64,000 nucleotides of DNA from Spizellomyces sp. 'palustris' (GCA_006535965.1 QEAR01000085.1:28653-92652); one strand, 5' to 3'; shown: positions 23,799 through 35,495, counted from the first letter of the stretch. The notes: a model not told the origin generated them from the sequence alone. Numbers and translations: made by a program.

Positions 23799-24267
23799 GG
23801 ATGTACAGCCACAGGCATTATCCGATCAGCAGGAATCAAGCTGTGGTATTAGGCCATGAGCGAATCATCCAGATGTGTACCACTCAGACAATCATGTCAA
23901 GCTCTTGGTTTTGTACCAAGCAAGGCACTTGGGAGGGAAGAGACACTTCCGGCGTCCGGTAGGCGACAAGGTTACTTGATGGAGCGGTGTAGGATTGGAT
24001 GCGTTGATTGGGCATGGTACCTACTGTTGTGGCGTATAAACTTACTCGTTGTACAGTTTTTCTTGTGAGTTTGTTATGGTTGAAATTAGTCTGACTGCTT
24101 TTGAATACCATCCCTCAATATGATGGGGCATCTGAGGCGGCTTATGCCACCATTTTTAAACTTTTATACGTCACTTTTTATTCTTACCACCCAAGGCGCC
24201 ATTGGGCTCTACCCGTGGAGGAGAGTTTTTGGCAAACTACAGAAGCGTCTGCTGACGTAATGACCTA
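23799..24267. other. Intergenic region
   Basis: About 470 bases between the coiled-coil gene and CFAP119. Short ORFs only. Several T-rich stretches (around 24120-24190) could belong to terminator or promoter elements. No other feature was identified. Confidence 0.45.
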
Positions 24268-25950
24268 ATGTTATTATATAAGCCGATCGTCCTCCTGAAC
24301 TCTAACATCCGACACCCGACCAAAAAAGCTGCAAAGCGCTTCTGCCATTCGATTGCCTGTGATATATCTCTAGATATCACACAAAATTTGCAAACGCAGC
24401 TTCTCGGATCTGTCCCGTTCCATAATGGTACGTTATAACTGTCTACCGTCGAGCGCCTTGTCATCAATTCTCACTTGAATTCAATGTGAAATCAATTAGT
24501 CCAAAACTCTGACGTGGTATGTGAAAGCCAACAGAGCAATCTTGCAGATAAAAACGTCATATTTATTCCACACAGGAAGCATCTCTCCATGAACCAAGTG
24601 TACGATTTCTACACGATCAGCACCGGTGAAGAGGCATTGAGGTATCTAGGCACCGACCTGAATATTTCTGATATGTTCGCTCATTCGGTCTGCACGCTGA
24701 CCTCTTGTAGATATTTAGCATCAATTGTAGAGATTGGCGACGATCCCCAGAGAGGCGCTATTCTGTTGGACTTTTATTACTACAACCTCAGGTTCGTTCA
24801 TGTTGCAGGATTATTCAGAGCTGTCCAATGGTTTACCTTCCTTGTAGGTTTGCCAAAGACCAACACTTCTCCCCTGAGCAAGCATCGGCTTTCTTCTCTA
24901 TAATGAAGACGACGCACGACAAAGCGATGGGTGTGTAACACCGAGGGATGTCATGTCGCATGATTTGTATAAATACTGACAAGCAGAAGACTTTCTTAGC
25001 TTCACCCTTCATTAATCTTGATAAGGATTATACCTTCTTCAAAGATGTACTTTTGCACCACTCCGTCCATCGCCCGCCATACAGTCAGAAAGTATTTTCC
25101 CTTGCGGAGGTGAAAGCCATTACCGAATACGCCGTAAATACGTAAGTTGCGTAGATTTTTTCGCCGCCTTGCCAGTTGATCTCAACTCTAAATGACGGCA
25201 GGTACTTTCGGCACTATCTGATGTATAAGTACGCATTTACAAAGAAACTGAGATTGGAGCTATCCTTTGATAATGATCTGGTAAACGAAGAGCCGGATAA
25301 GAAGCAAAGCGAAGAGGAAATAGCGGGCACTGCCGGTCTAGAGGCGGAGAGGACATTGCACGCCGAGGTTAGCTTCGTTCGTGAGGAGTACCGACAACAT
25401 TTAGCGCTGATGAATGCGTCGCAGTCCACTCCAGAAGAGAAGCAACAAGGAGCCCAGCACCCTGTCATCGACAAATCCGGGGTTGACATGCAACAATCCG
25501 AGCAGACCCAGTTTGAGGCGGTTGGCAGTGGAGTAAGCCTGGAAGCCCCACCTGTGAAAGAACTAGCGACTGCACCAGAGCATGCCGATGGGAAGGAAAT
25601 TGTCGTGAAAGAAACGGAACAAAGTGAAGTTAAGGGAACGACTCCGGAGGTAGTAGGTAAGGAAATTTCGCAAATGCAGCGCATAGGTATCGTCTCGAAC
25701 TCAAAAACCCATCCTGTCTCATATATCAGGACAAGGACGGCCTACTCCGCAAGAAATCGCAGCGAGAGAATTGAGCGCGTTTGTTACTGCCACGTTATCC
25801 ACCAAAATAGACGAGCTACGAAAAACGCTGCTGACTAGACTACAAACCCAGGAGGACCAGATCAATTCAAAGCTGAGGAAAATAGAAGAGAAAGAGGAGG
25901 AGAGAGAGCGATCCGTAAAAAGTAAAGACGCGAAAGGGAAAAGAAAGTAA
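24268..25950 (+). CDS. CFAP119: Cilia- and flagella-associated protein CFAP119 (CCDC189-like)
   Basis: Six exons (24268-24427, 24500-24791, 24848-24932, 24987-25141, 25202-25656, 25730-25950) sum to 455 residues. The conserved core reads GAILLDFYYYNLRFAKDQ, then HHSVHRPPYSQKVFSL and NTYFRHYLMYKYAFTKKLRL, matching the CCDC189/CFAP119 layout (a leucine-rich helix region, then the HSV.RPPFS and NTYFRH.KLYKY.FT blocks). The protein is known from axonemes and sperm flagella. The C-terminal half is acidic and disordered, ending in a short basic coiled coil (KLRKIEEKEEERERSVKSK). The start chosen is the first ATG giving an open frame into exon 2. The third intron has ambiguous donor and acceptor choices. 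Confidence 0.9.
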
Positions 25951-26214
25951 TCGTTGGGTTGAATCAAATAATAGTATTCTATATACAGTCGCACTTCTAT
26001 CTAAAAATGATAACTTATCCGTTACTGATATTTATGCTGAACAGCACCGTTGAGGCGCATTTCCGGTTCGTTGGGCAGGTTGCCGCTGCCCAGCGACTTT
26101 TATGGTATCATTAGAGTTTATCTCCTTCTCTTCATCCAACTTCAGAACTAAATGAAGTAGCAAGATTTTGGTTAAGAAATGAACGCCCTCACAGATGCAG
26201 GTGTCTTCCAATAG

Positions 26215-26570
26215 CTAGACGAGTTTCCGCGTATGTAAATGCCTACCATACGTTCCGTCCGCTTTCTCCTTTCTTACACCTTGCACAATGTTCTTTCGGA
26301 TGATAACTGCAGCCTGCTGTGCCGTTTTCACCAGTTTCGCCACTTTTTCAGGATCCGTTTCGTCCTTTTGCTGAAGAAACTGTTGGCGAGTGTACAGTCG
26401 AGCATCTAACAAGACAAAACTGTTATTAAACTGTGCGGCAAATATGGGTTGTCTGCCTGCAATGAGTACCAACTTTTTATCTGAGCAGCATCCGCGTCAA
26501 AAGTCTTCCTTTGGGCTTTCAGAAGATCCCTGTAGGCCCTCAAGGCTTGTGATCGCATCGGCGCAGACAT
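26215..26570 (-). CDS. MZM1: LYR-motif mitochondrial complex III assembly factor (LYRM7/MZM1)
   Basis: Two exons (26570-26474 and 26405-26215) join in phase 1 for 95 residues. The first exon reads ALRAYRDLLKAQRKTFDADA with the LYR-like A-Y-R start. The second has ARLYTRQQFLQQKDETDPEK and AAVIIRKNIVQGV, which correspond in order to LYRM7 (helix, K-E-T, then the V-I-Q-G segment). Mzm1/LYRM7 proteins bind and stabilise the Rieske iron-sulfur protein in the matrix before its insertion into complex III. The size is right for Mzm1. The gene is convergent with CFAP119. Confidence 0.85.
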
Positions 26571-26994
26571 TGCGTAGCAAAGTTAATGGACTGGCAGACC
26601 CTTCGGAACAACTGTTCGCCTGTTGGTTGAGTCACCGGTCGTTATGGCAACTACTGGGAGCACGTGCTGCGATGAATCATCATCCAAACCCACCTCAAAT
26701 CCCGACAATGTGCTGCTTCCACCGACTCATCACACACCATCTGGCACGGCGACCACCGAAAGACTCGACTTGTCACTTCCGCAAAGGAACACAGAATCAT
26801 ATGGTTATATCAACCTATCTTCTACTGAGGTCCAGAGTAGGTTCGCAATCTTTTTCTGGCCACAGCCGGTTGTCTAATTGACTGATTGGCTGAGCATAAA
26901 AGCAGTTCATTGTATTAGCATGGGCAAAGTTTTGTGGTCATCAGGTGTTCGTGGTATCCGATTTTGCCATATAGTTCTAGCACATCGTGAATAT
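26571..26994. other. Intergenic region between MZM1 and C6orf136-like gene
   Basis: A 424-base divergent interval. Overlapping ORFs on the plus strand here are open but show no domain and overlap the MZM1 first exon in antisense, so I regard them as chance. It should hold the two promoters. Confidence 0.45.
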
Positions 26995-27852
26995 ATGTTC
27001 AACGTCCGAACGAGGGCTCACTCCCCTCCGTTGCCGGCAACATGCTCGCTTTATCAACATCGTAGAAGGCATACACACCACCGAAGCGTACCACCAATCA
27101 CTCTTCCCGCCACTGTCCATTCGTTGAATTCCTGCTTGATTCAACGAAAGAACATGTATTCACGGATGGTGAGCCATCGTCAGGCTACATCTCCCGCGTC
27201 TTCTCCCTCCGATAAACACGATCCCGACTACTATATCAATATTGGAACAGCCACCCGCATCCTGCGAGACGATTTACCAAATTTTATGGAGCAAGGACTG
27301 ACCACGTTTGATATTTATTCGAAAGAAGTGGCTTTCACGGAGCCTTACCACCTGAAATTCTGCTGTCGTGGCCGGCGATGGTACAAGGTTCTTGCCGGCT
27401 CCACCCGGACACTATTGAGGATGTATTTTGCCGAGGGTGAATTGAACATTATTAAGATGCAGCAGATGCGTGGGCCAGAAAGGGGGGCTGGCGACGAAAC
27501 CCTGGATGCTGAATCTGAGCAATCGGAACTTGATCTGGACGGAAGTGGAGCGCGATTAGTTGTGCGATGGATATTCGAAGGCACACCTCGACACCAGCTG
27601 ATTGCCAATAACATGGATATCCTGGCGACTCCACGATCAGTATATGAAGGAGTGTTCGTCTATGTATTCGATGATGAGGGATTGATAAAGGAACATCGAC
27701 TAGAAGCTATTCATCCCTCGCCGCCATTGTTTTCGGGGTATAGGTGGTGGAAGGGTTACCGTGCGCCGGTAGAACCGAATTTAAGCGTGAGAGCAGAGGC
27801 CGTACAGATTCCAGTTCGACAAGGGCGACGAGTGGGTGATGATAAAGGATAA
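26995..27852 (+). CDS. C6orf136-like (DUF2358) probable mitochondrial protein
   Basis: A single open frame of 285 residues from ATG 26995. The first ~60 residues contain many Arg/His, almost no acids and Ser/Thr/Pro (MFNVRTRAHSPPLPATCSLY), as in a mitochondrial presequence. The domain that follows has LRDDLPNFMEQGLTTFDIYS, VAFTEPYH, GRRWYKVLAGSTRTLLRMYF, ARLVVRWIFEGTPR and YVFDDEGLIKEHRLEAIHPS. This matches the C6orf136/DUF2358 fold, an NTF2-like domain with no proven reaction. An upstream ATG at about 26920 is in frame and would extend the leader. The frame is open for the whole length, though an intron near the C-terminus could alter the last residues. Confidence 0.75.
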   Translation: MFNVRTRAHSPPLPATCSLYQHRRRHTHHRSVPPITLPATVHSLNSCLIQRKNMYSRMVSHRQATSPASSPSDKHDPDYYINIGTATRILRDDLPNFMEQGLTTFDIYSKEVAFTEPYHLKFCCRGRRWYKVLAGSTRTLLRMYFAEGELNIIKMQQMRGPERGAGDETLDAESEQSELDLDGSGARLVVRWIFEGTPRHQLIANNMDILATPRSVYEGVFVYVFDDEGLIKEHRLEAIHPSPPLFSGYRWWKGYRAPVEPNLSVRAEAVQIPVRQGRRVGDDKG

Positions 27853-28125
27853 CGACAGCCACTGATGCTAAGTGTTTACAGACCTCCTATAGATGAAGGG
27901 ACCTCTACCGATCGCCTGTTATCCGTACTACAGGAGTTGCGGACAGCCACATCAACTGTGGCTGTTCGCATTACATGCGATTCACCCGAAGGACGGTTAT
28001 CCGAGATAAAGCGAGTATGTCCTCTACCCGCTCTGTGATGCTCAGTTACATAAATATTCAGCATAACGCATATGCTCTGCCATAATATCAGATTATCTAT
28101 ACAAAAATGCACCACTAAATATATG

Positions 28126-31100
28126 TTATCCTCTCTCCAATGGTTTGCTCCGCTCCAGTTCCAGCTTCCGCTCGCCATCCTGGCCCAATATGCCCATATC
28201 AAATCCCCAACCCCTTCTTGCACTCCCCTTTCGCCTCCCAGCCCCTTCTCCATACATTTCATCCCATTTGCACAGTTCGACCAATGTCTGCATCTCATCA
28301 GTCAAGCTGGGCGGCACTTCTTTCAATGCCACGTCAAAGTGAGAGTGTTTAAGTGGACCGAGCTTCGACGCCGGAGAGGGAATGGTAGTGGCACGGGAAG
28401 CCGATTTTCGACCCATAGGTGGAGTTCGACCCACAGTAGCAGACGCCGTCGCGGATGCAGCAACAACGCTGGCTATATCCTCAAACTTGTCCAGTTCTTT
28501 CAGTAAATCCTCTGTGGTTGCCTGTTCATCTTCCGCAGTACCAGCTTTTGCTTCCCTGACTAGAGACTCTTTCACTCGCGCGGTTGCCGCAGCCACACAA
28601 AGGTTCTTCAGGTCGCTACCAGAGTAGGACGCAGTGCGCTTAGCCAGATCAACGACATTTAGGGATGCATCAACATCTTCGCCACGGAGGTGCAGATTTA
28701 TGATTTTAGCACGTTGTTCTTCGTTAGGTAGGTCGACTACAAGTCGGGGTTAGCATATTGGGACTTAATGGCGACAGACAAATGAACATGAAAATGTCGC
28801 ACCTAATACTCGTCGTGGCATTCTTCGCAGGATAGCATCGTCTAGGTCGAACGGCCGATTGGTTGCTAGTGATAATGTCACGTTAGTACGTTGGTGGGCT
28901 GAAACAAAATATATCTATGTCGCTAACTATACACACCTCCCATAATGAGGATTCCGGCGTTGTTCGACGTCAGCCTAACAAGGTGTCAGCTCAACCCTCA
29001 GTTACAAATTAATTGAGGTTGAGGCGCGCTACTCACCCGTCCCACTCGCTCATAAACTCGTTGATGATCTCCCGTCGACTAGCGTGGGCCGCATCGCTCC
29101 TTCTCGCTCCAAAAAGCGCATCCACCTCATCCAAGAAGACGACGCAAGGAGAGAGCTTCCTAGCCAGTGTGAAAACAGCTTTGACATTTTTCTCTCCTTC
29201 CCCAACATATTTATCAAAAACGTCGGAAAGGGCCACACTCATGAAGCGGGCCCCCGAGCTTTTCGCTACAGCCTTGGCCAACATGGTTTTTCCGGTTCCC
29301 GGCGGTCCAAACAAGAGGACACCGTTTATGGCATGCCGGGACAGAATGCCCTGCGCAAAATAATCGGGTCTGAGGAGAGGTAGCGTGACGACAGTTTGAA
29401 GCATTAGCTTCGTTGAGTTTGGAAGAATCAGATCGTTAAAGCTTGTTTTGATGGCATCTTAATAAATGATGAACATACGTAAGATCATCGAGCTCCATTT
29501 GACATATGAAGCGTACAATGCCCACCTGGATTGACAACAGTAGAGACCAGTCGCTTCTCATGCTGATTCAACCGTATCCCGTCCTTTTTCAGCTGCTGTA
29601 GAACAGTGTCCGAATCCGTCAACTCAGTCTTCGCCACTTGTTCCTGCTGCTGAACTGCATCTGCATCCTCATACTGCTGCTCTCCAGTTCTCGCCGGAAC
29701 GACACGTTGCTCTGCACCTTCAACGACTTTGGTCGACGGCCTTTGGGACGCCCCATTTCGCATCAATTGGAGTGCCTCCGCGAAATGTCTCGCCGAGAGA
29801 TCCAAAGGTCCTCGCAACATATGATCGTCCCGTCCCGAAGACTCGCCACCACTAGCAAGCTCTAGCCTGAAGCCCATCGCCAAGGACACTAGTCTCTCGA
29901 CACGATGACGAGGCCAGATGGACTGCTCCAACAAGTGCAGCCCGCCTTGCAAAGAAGGCGGTACAACGTTGCGATCTGCATCCTCTGTTGTGACAGCAGA
30001 CACATCTAAGCCTCGTATTGTCACACCTCTTTGACCGCAGATTGCTTCCACCCTCTGCCAGTTGACCTCCTTAATTCGCCGGCGTAAGTCTTTCTGCATT
30101 GTTTCCAGCCACATCCCAAGCTTCTCCTTGTCAGCCGTTGTTGCAGTATTTTCACTGTCAGACAACAAATAAGGAGCAGGAGGTAGCATTTCCACTTTTT
30201 CAAAATCTTTTGTCATTAGATCCAAAGGCGTGCGGAAGAGGGTTCCTTCAGTCCAGATACGTTCCTGCTCCGGTAAAAGGCGTCCCGACGCTCGCACAGC
30301 GCCCTCAAATAAGTCCTCATAAAATTCCACCGTTCGATCAAGGTTGCCCGGATGGAGTAGTGTTGGTGAGCACCCGCCGATGAGAACCACGGGAATGTTA
30401 GACCGCACGCGAGCCACCACATCGAGAAGGCTCAGGACCACCCGCTTCCCGCTCTCCCCTCCTGCTTCCAAGATATCCGTCATGTCTTTCACATAGATAA
30501 TTAATCGGCGAGGGTATCGTAAATTTGTCAACAAGGACTTTGGAAAACTGGAACATGTGGTCTTGATGAAGTCCACGAGGGCTTTCGATGTTTCACGCAG
30601 CGCGGAGCTAGTTAGAGGTTCCTCGTAATGAGATCCTTTAGCAAGCGCATCCTTGTGCATGTTGGCGAGGAGAGTGTCCACAGGAAGTGCTGTGGGTGGA
30701 GACGGAGCGCTAGCAACAGATATCTTTATTGGTAGTCCGGCAATAGGACTGATATGGGCTTCCGATACCCGATTCGACGAAGCTGTCTCGGAGGTACCAC
30801 TCATGGTGGAACAATCTTCAGTCTTTCCGTTCCGCTCCCCCACATTGAAAGTAACCACCACCGGATGTGTCGGTTCCGAGGAGCGATAATTACCTACCCA
30901 TGGCAAGTTCCGTGAACCAGAAGCGACAGCATGGTAATCTACATCATCGTCATCTTCTTCGATATCATGCTCATCGTCAAACTCTTCGTCTTCATCATCA
31001 AGACCTTCAGCTTCCTTCCCGGTGACTGTGTTGAACATTGCAGGGGAAAACGATTCGGAAATTTGCAGATACTCTGGGTTTTCTGTGCGGCCTGGTGACA

Positions 31101-31992
31101 AGCCTCGTAAGTTCCCCTGACATTTGGTTCAAACGTCGACTGATGTGGTCGTCAATGTAGTCAATGGCTCACCTGTCACAAAACTGCTGCGTTCCTTGCC
31201 CGACGGTTTTGGGGACTCTTTGCCAGAAATCTCGCGGCCTGCTTGAAGTATGGTGTGATAATCAAGGGTCAATACGTCTGCTCCCAGGTCGAAAGCCAAG
31301 GCTTTGACCGTGTTTTCCAAAAACAGCGGAGCCCCAGGATGTGGCGATGCTAGAATGATATTTCTGCTCGCGTACGGAGATAGCTCTACATGCGTGATCG
31401 CTTTCAATGTTCGGCGGTTTGCGTCAGAAATATAATAGGGGTAAGTTGTCTCGCTTGCAAAGGACTGTTGCAGCTGACTATGAGGGATGAAGTTGCGCCG
31501 AAACGCAACAACTGGACGGACATGGCTCTCTTTTGATGCGCTTGTGGAATGTGGAAAATTCGCTTCTCCTACTGTTGCTTGAGATTTTGTTTTGTGGCCA
31601 AAATCGGCCCAATGAGCCATTCCTCTTATCCCACCTCGACTCCATCGCGAATGACGAGTGACTGTATGGAAGTTGTATCGCATGCCTGCTACCCCAAACA
31701 CGCCCGCTCGATGCGCAACTCGTCCTATTATTTCTCCCCCAGAATTTCCCGTTTTCACAGGCACTTTCCCTCTACATCCTTTGCTCAATGATGAAAACTC
31801 CGTCTGATCTATCTTCTGTTTAGTCCTCTCGTCTATTCGTCCAGGAACGCCGGAGACGTTACGCTTACAAATGCACTGAGGCCATGAGCGACGAACAGCA
31901 GCGTGGATATAACCCAGGGGAGATTGTTGGCTTTTACGAAAAATGCGCTGTCGAATGTCGCCTTCCCGCGCTCCAAGTCTGTGAGCAGGCAT
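28126..31992 (-). CDS. Large mitochondrial-type AAA ATPase with degenerate first module
   Basis: Six exons (31992-31173, 31091-29526, 29457-29037, 28974-28937, 28865-28803, 28736-28126) sum to 1172 residues. The N-terminus from ATG 31992 is basic and Ser/Gln rich, consistent with mitochondrial import. A first nucleotide-binding-like region (ASRNIILASPHPGAPLFLE; RRLIIYVKDMTDILE) lacks a Walker A GKT, so it is probably inactive. The C-terminal AAA module is intact: GVLLFGPPGTGKTMLAKAVA, CVVFLDEVDALFGARR, GILIMGATNRPFDLDDAILR and ASYSGSDLKNLC. NPDAIKTSFNDLIL introduces it. It resembles the long fungal Msp1/ATAD1-like AAA proteins of mitochondria. The start of exon 2 may instead be ten codons or fewer earlier (GAG|GC acceptor). 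Substrate is unknown. Confidence 0.85.
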
Positions 31993-32325
31993 TTGGCGGC
32001 TTGCCGCCTGACAATCGCTGAAGAGTGGGAAATCGCTTTTGAGCCGGCAACTGGTCGCGACCAAGCCCAATAATGTCGTTACTCTGCTTTGCCGATCTCA
32101 AAGTTGCACCCTCCCAAAGAGATATGTTTACCGATAATTGCTTGCAGCTCCGCAAGGATTCTTTGACGGTGGAGGTGATTTTTGGAAAAGCACGAGCGAT
32201 GAGTCACAGTCCAGTCCACGTGCCTGTCGGACCTGACGTCAGCAATGATTCAAGCGATAGATTGTTGCCTCAAACCTGCACTCCGCCATCGTGCGCTCAA
32301 CTTCATCTCATCCAAGGCCGTCGAT

Positions 32326-33114
32326 ATGCCGCCGAGTACTAGCGACCATCAACCTCTTCTCCCACGAGCGGCCGAAAGGGCACGCGAAGTGACTCGGTCG
32401 AACTGGGACGACTTTAAAGTAAGTTTCTTTTTACAAAAAAGCAGTCCAGACTTTTATATTCATTTCCTTTTCGCAGGAATTCATCAATCGTGGCAAAGTG
32501 GTTGACTTGGCCGTCGGTATTGTCATTGGTGCCGGATTTTCTTCCATTGTCTCTTCTTTGGTGGACGATCTCTTGTCCCCTGTCCTATCTTTGATTGTGG
32601 GCAATCAGCTGGAAAATGCGTTCGTTGTCCTGAAGCCCCCTGATATGGATTCGGAAGCGTGCAAGCAACATGAAGCATTTTGTGTAGATCCAAAGACACC
32701 ACAGCAGGCACATGCAGGTAGGTATCCTAAATTCTTTGGGTTGATTTCAAGCCAGAATGTCTAACACTTGTATATTGGCGACCAGTCGGTGCAATTACGT
32801 TCAACTAGTATGTACGACTGCTTATATATTGTCTAACCGTCGCACCATTAAATTCTCGTTATAGTGGGCATTTCATCCAGCGTATCATCAATTTCTTCCT
32901 TATCGCATTCATACTATTCTTTCTCATAAAGGCATATGCGCAGCTTTTGCACAAAGGATCCAAGTTCTTGAAAAGATATCGGGATTGTCCTTGGTGCTTA
33001 GAAGAGATTCCCGAGAAAGCCAGGAAATGTAAATATTGTGGAAGCGAGGTAGCGCCATTAAACCGTGGTGTGGAAGTCGCCGTCGATCGCTCTCCTCCTG
33101 GAGTAGCTCAGTGA
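32326..33114 (+). CDS. Large-conductance mechanosensitive channel (MscL) with C-terminal zinc ribbon
   Basis: Four exons (32326-32418, 32477-32717, 32785-32806, 32865-33114) sum to 201 residues. The first membrane helix reads [19 protein letters not shown], continuing [20 protein letters not shown], the classic MscL pore helix. After a periplasm-like loop, [20 protein letters not shown] begins the second helix. The C-terminus has [20 protein letters not shown], a CxxC...CxxC zinc-ribbon pattern also seen in some bacterial MscL proteins. MscL channels open under membrane tension and release solutes during hypo-osmotic shock, relevant to wall-less zoospores. A 22-nt micro-exon encodes VGAITFNY. 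The gene is divergent from the AAA ATPase. Bacterial origin is inferred. Confidence 0.92.
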
Positions 33115-33388
33115 TTGATTTCGTGTTCAATGGTGCTAGATAGCAAGGATAGTATGTACATAGGCGAAAGAGAGGGTCTTGGTCCGCAGCATTTTAGGGA
33201 AATGGTAAGAGCCAGGGATGACGGGCCATAGGTGTTATTTGGTGTGTATATCATCGCTTAGTCGGGCGGCAATAAACGATTACATCGCCTCTTCTTCGTG
33301 GATCATCGTGAAAATGCGAGTTGAAGAATCGTTTACACTAGAGTTTACAATACGTTAGATATACAAATATATCGCTGCTCCGATACGT

Positions 33389-35495
33389 CTATCTGACCTC
33401 TTCATAGTCCGACCCTTTGAAAATATCGAGCATATCCCTCGATAATGCTTCAAAAATGACAATAAGGCTCGGCCAGTAAAATCGTTGTATTCGCCAATCT
33501 TGACCAGGCACAGGTATGGTGTCGTCATGATAGGATGGCGTGGCGACCCCGATGCTCGTCATCTTGGGATCAAAGTACGTCTCTATAAATGACTTCGGAC
33601 TTTGATAAAATATATCCGCCTCATCTGTATATGTGCTTCGGTCAATCCTAAAATATTATAACTGCCTGTGAATAAACTAATCCAACATGCAGTGGAACAG
33701 CATATCTTACCCGACAGGGGGCTCACAGGTCAAAAATCGCATCGACACATTTCGGTGTAGATGGCTATAAAATGGGGTAGAATGACATGGCATGAGAAAC
33801 AAAATCCCGTCGATCCTTCCATGAGCCGCTTCCTCTCTCAACCAATTCATCACATCTACGACTCCACGTTGATGAACGGTGCCTAAATAATACCCCGCTA
33901 ATCCATTCGTAATCACCAGGAAGGTGATGAGCAGCGGAATCCGATTCCGATAAAGACACCTCCTTGCTTTAACTTTGTCTCTCGAAGACTCAATCCTATC
34001 GATGGCCGCACCAGTTAAGGCAATGGTAGGCGGAAGTATGGGGAAAATGAAGCGGAATTCCTTATGCGGCAAGAGGGTGTAAACACAGAGTGTCCACAAC
34101 ACTAGCCTCAGTAAACTGACTCTCATTGGGCCTTGGTGACCTTTGGTAGAGACGGTGTCCCACACAAGGACAGGGAGAAAGCTGAGAGTGATGACGGGAA
34201 ATCCTTGCGAAAAGTACCAGTGCCAAGAATGATTCCCGTAAAAGGTTGCGATGCCCTCCACAAGATTTTGTCGGATGAAGTTGTACGGCACAACAGTCCA
34301 TTCTTTATAGAAGATATAGTCGATGAGGACGGACGCTTGCAACGCTAGGACCCTGTTGCAGGGCTCGTTACGGATATTCATAGGACAATGCATCAAAGAA
34401 CGAGCTTACACCAGCGTCAAAGCGTCTAATGCAATCTTCTTCCACATTCTGGTGTTTTTCCAAACGAGGTTGACGCCCAGGTACAACCAGATGATTGCGT
34501 TCGTAGGGCGAACAATACACGCAAGGGACGCAACCGCTAAAGATACTCGAAAATGCCTATGCCAACCCAAAATGATTAAACAAGTCACGACAGTCAATTG
34601 ATTCGGTCATGTAACCGTCATACTTTCGGTGTATGTTATTAAAGTTCCCCTCACTAGCCCACGGCCAATAGTACAGAGCAGCGACGGTGAGGACCGATTC
34701 CATGCTATTCGAAAAAGTCCGAATCCCGCAGAAAAACGTGTACCAGGACAAAATGGAGCATATGAGCTACATTCAATGATGGATATAGGAACATCAAGAT
34801 CCAGTGTCAGGTATCCCATCACGAACCGTACGTACCGCCCATTTGGCCGCACCATGACCAAAGAGTTTGTATGCCAACAAATACGTGTAGATATCACCGA
34901 CGGCAGCGAATCCCGCTTGGACGAGACGTGGTGCCACAATCTATACCAAACCAAGTATGAAAGACTTATTGGTTGACGAACAAATCAGAACTTGGCTCGT
35001 TACCAAAAGTTCTGTGTCATCCATTCCCAAAACCGCCAGCGTTTTGTAAATAAAAGTGAAAATCAATGGATGTGCGAATCCGCGAATCTTATGTGTCCAT
35101 TCCCACGTAAGATACCCGTAAGTGTTCGACCATAACAAAAAAAGGAAAAAGGCATGGCTCTGGTTAAGGATATGTACTGCTAATATTTATTGCCGGGAAA
35201 CTAGAAAATTTCAGAAAGGATATCCAAAGACCAGTTTATGAGCAACTTCTAGTGCCTGCCAATACTCATCGGGATCATAATAAGTCCGAACGAAAAGAGC
35301 ATTGGCTGCACGATAGCAAAAGAGTAATAGGTAGAGCTTCAAGAGTGCCCGCGGCGAGGGTCCTTCATTGCGACTCGTGCTCTCATCGTCAGGCATGTCA
35401 CCGGTGACGTGCTGAAATGAGGACGTTACTCCGACATGCTTCAAACCCTCGTCATCAGCTCGAGACGCACGGTCCCGTTTTGATGATCGTAGCAT
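33389..35495 (-). CDS. GPI10: GPI mannosyltransferase III (PIGB/GPI10)
   Basis: The start is ATG 35495 and the stop TAG at 33389-33391. The luminal DPDEYWQALEVAHKLVFG motif runs into YGYLTWEWTHKIRGFAHPLI across an unusual AT-AC intron. Then come SWYTFFCGIRTFSNSMESVL, the VRPTNAIIWLYLGV helix, and HKEFRFIFPILP, the GT22 signature. The last exons read MRFLTCEPPVGIDRSTYTDE and DEADIFYQSPKSF, as in PIGB. The enzyme adds the third, alpha-1,2-linked mannose to the GPI anchor precursor in the ER lumen. At least six exons and about nine membrane helices. Divergent from mL43 with a 284-base gap. Confidence 0.93.
35122..35223 (-). other. Putative U12-type AT-AC intron in PIGB/GPI10
   Basis: On the minus strand the exon ends TTTGG at 35224 and the intron begins ATATCCTTT at 35223. 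TCCTTAAC, the U12 branch consensus, lies at 35170-35163, and the intron ends CGAACAC at 35122. Splicing here restores VFGYGYLTWEW, which matches the family exactly. The only alternative GT-AG pair uses a weak GTCTTT donor and destroys that motif. The branch-to-acceptor distance of about 42 bases is longer than usual for U12 introns. Confidence 0.75.

Noticed and set aside
26390-26881. 163-codon plus-strand ORF
   Set aside because: Antisense to the MZM1 exons and to the adjacent intergenic region; no domain.
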